From positions 2,212,001 to 2,276,000 of the forward strand of contig NZ_CP043311.1 in assembly GCF_008807375.1 (NCBI RefSeq): a stretch of 64,000 nucleotides of DNA, given 5' to 3'. Below the pieces are notes generated by a model. The model saw nothing but the letters and a program-made list of their open reading frames with translations. It was not told where the DNA came from and did no database searches. Position numbers and translations under genes: made by a program. Below are positions 61,308-64,000 of the stretch, one piece after another (position 1 is the first letter of the stretch; the number at the start of each line of letters is the position of its first letter). Source of the DNA: Pseudomonas lalkuanensis. GTDB taxonomy: Bacteria > Pseudomonadota > Gammaproteobacteria > Pseudomonadales > Pseudomonadaceae.

Positions 61308-61345
61308 GCGCTCGTACTGCATCTGGCCTGACACAGGAGAAAGCC

Positions 61346-62338
61346 ATGCATCTCGACATTTTCAACGACGACGCTTTCAGCGTTTCCAGCCTGACCGCAG
61401 CCATCAACGAACAGCCTCACCAGCCTGGCCGTATCGGCGCCCTGGGCCTGTTCAGCGAGGAAGGCGTCACCACCACCTCCGTGACCATCGAGTACAACAA
61501 GGGTGGTCTGTCCCTCGTGCCGGTGGGCGAGCGCGGTAAGCCGGTGAGCCCGCAGGATCGCGACAGCCGTAACCTTCGCTCCTTCGTGGTTCCGCACCTG
61601 AAGAAGGATGACACCCTGCTGGCGGACGCCATCCAGAACCTGCGCGCCTTCGGTAGCGAAACCGACGTAGAGAGCGCGCAGAATCTGGTCAACCAGCGCC
61701 TGGCTCGCATGAACCGCGACCTGGATGCCACCATCGAGTTTCACCGCGTCGGTGCGATCAAGGGCCTGATCCTCGACGCCGACGGCTCTTCGGTGATCTA
61801 CGACCTCTACAACGAGTTCGGCATCACCCAGGAAACCGTCAGCCTGGCGCTCGGCACCGGCACCACCAACGTCCGCAACAAGATCCTCGAGGCAGTCCGC
61901 AAGTCCGAGGATGCCCTGGGTGCCGCCGTCGTCAGCGGTTACCGCATCTTCTTCGGCCGCACCCTGTTCGACCAGTTCACCGGCCACGGCAAAGTGGAAG
62001 CGGCCTGGGAGCGCTGGAACGAGGGCGAGATGCTGCGCAACGATCCGCGCGGCGGCTTCCTTTTCGGCGGTGCCTTCTGCGAGGAATATCGCGGCAAGGT
62101 TGGCAGTCAGGCCTTCATCGCCGACAACGAGGCGTACCTGGTGCCGGAAGGCGTGGCCGATCTGTTCATCACTCGCTTCGCCCCGGCGGACTACATGGAA
62201 ACTGCCAACACCCTGGGTCTGCCGAAGTATGCGAAGCAGGAACCGCTGCGCATGAATCGCGGCATCGAGTTCGAGGCGCAGTCAAATCCGCTGAACCTCT
62301 GCACTCGCCCCGGTGCGATCATCAAGCTGACCGCCTGA
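61346..62338 (+). CDS. Major capsid protein (lambda E family)
   Basis: 330 aa. MHLDIFNDDAFSVSSLTAAI and FEAQSNPLNLCTRPGAIIKL are characteristic of lambda E-type capsid proteins; ARMNRDLDATIEFHRVGAIK lies in the middle. HK97 fold expected. CAGGAGAAAGCC precedes the ATG. Confidence 0.92.
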   Translation: MHLDIFNDDAFSVSSLTAAINEQPHQPGRIGALGLFSEEGVTTTSVTIEYNKGGLSLVPVGERGKPVSPQDRDSRNLRSFVVPHLKKDDTLLADAIQNLRAFGSETDVESAQNLVNQRLARMNRDLDATIEFHRVGAIKGLILDADGSSVIYDLYNEFGITQETVSLALGTGTTNVRNKILEAVRKSEDALGAAVVSGYRIFFGRTLFDQFTGHGKVEAAWERWNEGEMLRNDPRGGFLFGGAFCEEYRGKVGSQAFIADNEAYLVPEGVADLFITRFAPADYMETANTLGLPKYAKQEPLRMNRGIEFEAQSNPLNLCTRPGAIIKLTA

Positions 62339-62670
62339 TGAGCCGCCAGCAGCTGAAAGAGCGGGCAGCCCGCGCCATTTTCCAGCGCATGCGTGAAGAG
62401 AATGGCCAGGGCGATCCCGATTTGGGCTCTTACAACGAACCAGGTGTTCCGCCGATCCACGATCTGGAGCTCGTCATCCTGCGGGATGTCGAGCGGGTCG
62501 GGCCGGACGGCATGCTGGTGGTCGATCACGCACAGATCAGCGTGCTGGCGTGCCAGCTTCCGAAGGTTCGTCGAGAGGGTCTCTTCGTGGCTGGCTGCCA
62601 GCGCTGGCGTGTAACCGCCCCAATTCGCAATGACGGCGTGATAGTCACCGCCGCGGTAATGCCGGCATGA
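62338..62670 (+). CDS. Head completion/head-tail connector protein (FI/FII position)
   Basis: 110 aa, in the place of lambda FI/FII. IHDLELVILRDVERVGPDGM and LFVAGCQRWRVTAPIRNDGV are beta-rich. ATGA overlap with the capsid gene stop. Assigned mainly by position. Confidence 0.65.
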   Translation: MSRQQLKERAARAIFQRMREENGQGDPDLGSYNEPGVPPIHDLELVILRDVERVGPDGMLVVDHAQISVLACQLPKVRREGLFVAGCQRWRVTAPIRNDGVIVTAAVMPA

Positions 62671-63284
62671 GCGGTCTGCGCGTCGAGTTCAAGGGAGGCA
62701 AGGAGGCGCTGGCGCGCCTCGATGCCATCCCTGCCAAGGCCAAGATGGCCGTGGTCATGGCGCTGAACGACACCGGCGAGTCGCTGCGGGCCGACGTGCT
62801 GCGCGAGATTGGCGCCGAGGTGAACATCAAGCGCGTATTGCTTCGAGAGCGAATCCGCCTCACCCGGGCGACCAAGGGCCGGATGGCCGTTCGCATCTGG
62901 GCGATGAAGAAGGGCCTGGTGCTCAGTCACTTTCCGCACAAGCAGCTGTGGAAGAAGGGGAAGAACGGCAAGCGTAGGCCGGCTGGTGTTCAGGTGAATG
63001 TTTCGGGCCGGACCTCGGTCATGGATGGCGCATTCATCGTCAAGTCGGCGGGCTCTGGCAGCACCGACGGCCTGATCTTCGTCCGCTATGGCCCGAAGCG
63101 AGAGATGAGCGAGCGCCGCGGCGCTGGCCCGAATGGGTATGACTTGCTGCGTCAACGCATCCGCGCCCTGTACGGCCCATCGCCGTCGCAGATCCTGAAT
63201 ACCCGAAAGCCTGACTTCGAAGCGCAGGGGGAGAACATCCTCGAGCGCGAAGTCAGGCGCCAACTCGAAAGGGCCAAGCTTTGA
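62667..63284 (+). CDS. Minor tail protein Z-like
   Basis: 205 aa. VEFKGGKEALARLDAIPAKA ... VMALNDTGESLRADVLREIG ... LRERIRLTRATKGRMAVRIW matches prophage minor tail protein Z. Basic. It connects tail to head. Overlaps both neighbours by four bases. Confidence 0.8.
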   Translation: MSGLRVEFKGGKEALARLDAIPAKAKMAVVMALNDTGESLRADVLREIGAEVNIKRVLLRERIRLTRATKGRMAVRIWAMKKGLVLSHFPHKQLWKKGKNGKRRPAGVQVNVSGRTSVMDGAFIVKSAGSGSTDGLIFVRYGPKREMSERRGAGPNGYDLLRQRIRALYGPSPSQILNTRKPDFEAQGENILEREVRRQLERAKL

Positions 63285-63748
63285 GCCAGAACCCACTGAA
63301 CCTGGTGGATCAGGTGCTGATCGACCGGCTTTCGACGATCACGCCAGCCAACGGCTACTTCACCGATATCGGCACCCGCATCCACACCAAGTGGATTGGC
63401 GCGCTGTTGGATGTCGAGGACCTGGCCTATCCCTGCATCACCATTCAGCCGGACGAGTGTCCGCCAGCACTCGCTGGCGCAGGAGTTTGGCAGTTTCACC
63501 TGGGCCGCAAGGTTATCGGCCTGGCCAAGCCCGACCACCCTGATGACTGCCTCGCACAGCTCAACGATATCGCTGCCGACCTGGCGCGCTGCCTCCATGT
63601 TCAGGAAGGCATGCCCAACCCCTGGGGCCAGAGCGGCCCGCGCAAGGTGGTCCTGAAATCCATCAGCCAGTTCCAGCCGGACCATGAAGTGCCGGTTGGA
63701 ACGGTTTCCATCCCCGTGCAGCTGCACGTCGTCCTCCCCGGAGAGTAA
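63281..63748 (+). CDS. Tail terminator protein (U-like)
   Basis: 155 aa from TTG 63281, overlapping the previous stop (TTGA). LAYPCITIQPDECPPALAGA and IPVQLHVVLPGE suit the U/tail-terminator fold. Its position after Z agrees with lambda order. Confidence 0.7.
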   Translation: MSQNPLNLVDQVLIDRLSTITPANGYFTDIGTRIHTKWIGALLDVEDLAYPCITIQPDECPPALAGAGVWQFHLGRKVIGLAKPDHPDDCLAQLNDIAADLARCLHVQEGMPNPWGQSGPRKVVLKSISQFQPDHEVPVGTVSIPVQLHVVLPGE

Positions 63749-63752
63749 CCCC

Positions 63753-63947
63753 ATGTCGAGAAGCAACGACCCCGCTGCCCAGCAGCCGGGGCTGGTCGAG
63801 GTGCGCCTGGCGAAACCTCACACCCACAAGGGCCAGCAGAAGAAGGCTGGCGAAACCATCACTGTCACCGCCGATCGCAAGGCCTGGCTGGAATCCCAGG
63901 GCGTAGTCGAAGACGGCACTCAGCAGGAGGAATCCAGCAATGGCTGA
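63753..63947 (+). CDS. Small tail-region protein, DUF7210-like
   Basis: 64 aa. VEVRLAKPHTHKGQQKKAGE and TITVTADRKAWLESQGVV are typical of a small phage family found before the tail tube gene. Function unknown. GGAG precedes ATG 63753. Confidence 0.65.
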   Translation: MSRSNDPAAQQPGLVEVRLAKPHTHKGQQKKAGETITVTADRKAWLESQGVVEDGTQQEESSNG

Positions 63948-64000
63948 TCTTCGCGGCGCTTTCCTGGGGGTAGGCAAGATCTACCTCGAAGACCTGGATC
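63940..64000 (+). CDS. Tail tube protein (5' end only; window edge)
   Basis: First 20 codons (MADLRGAFLGVGKIYLEDLD), cut by the window end. AGGAGG precedes the ATG. Position after U and the start of sequence suit a major tail tube (lambda V place). Confidence 0.55.
   Translation, partial: MADLRGAFLGVGKIYLEDLD

Noticed and set aside
30787-64000. tRNA gene as the attachment site
   Set aside because: No tRNA-like cloverleaf was seen at the left prophage edge; the right edge is outside the window.

Overview
The window looks like a Pseudomonas chromosome: high GC, the copRS-queF, mlaA-pilZ-rssB-STAS-tal-dusA order familiar from Pseudomonas, and REP-type palindromes. Bases 1 to about 30770 are host core genome. 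From about 30770 to the right edge it is one temperate lambda-like siphophage prophage, which runs off the window.

Host part: the 3' end of uppP; a copper-type two-component system facing queF across a cop-box-like site; a DUF4404 gene, a nucleophile-less phosphonatase-like HAD protein and a hotdog thioesterase; mlaA; a PilZ protein; an RssB-like regulator/phosphatase translationally coupled to a STAS protein; transaldolase; a Fur-type winged helix; dusA, with a possible integrase remnant at its 5' end; a TPR protein; a flavin reductase; a P-type ATPase; a chemoreceptor; a GST; an ABC-2 exporter; an RND adaptor/pump pair; several small enzymes and transporters; azoR; and an ABC-F ATPase of the YbiT type. 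The ABC-F start codon lies only about 20 bp from the prophage.

Prophage, left arm (30787-43689): integrase and an excisionase-like gene overlap out of frame. A leftward operon of small unknown genes, DUF4406/DUF551 proteins, a C5 DNA methyltransferase, a PP-loop PAPS-reductase-like protein and small regulators follows. Eight rightward genes sit in it as apparent morons: exported or membrane proteins, an AT-rich gene with class III cyclase-like motifs, and a zinc-ribbon gene.

Immunity region (43690-47003): three 14-bp operators overlap a leftward promoter (OL/PL) with a boxA just downstream. Three more lie between a CI-type repressor and a Cro-like gene (OR/PR). Between OL and OR lie a DUF1654 gene under a LexA box, a toxin-antitoxin-like pair and a YecR-like lipoprotein downstream of cI.

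Right arm (47000-64000): antirepressor, replication proteins (DnaT/O-like and P-like), Ref-like nuclease, a second tyrosine recombinase, RusA-like resolvase and a Q-like antiterminator. A PR'/tR' arrangement, membrane/holin genes and a candidate cos region follow. The head and tail genes then keep the lambda order Nu1-A-W-B-C-D-E-FI/FII-Z-U-V; endolysin, most tail genes and attR lie outside the window.
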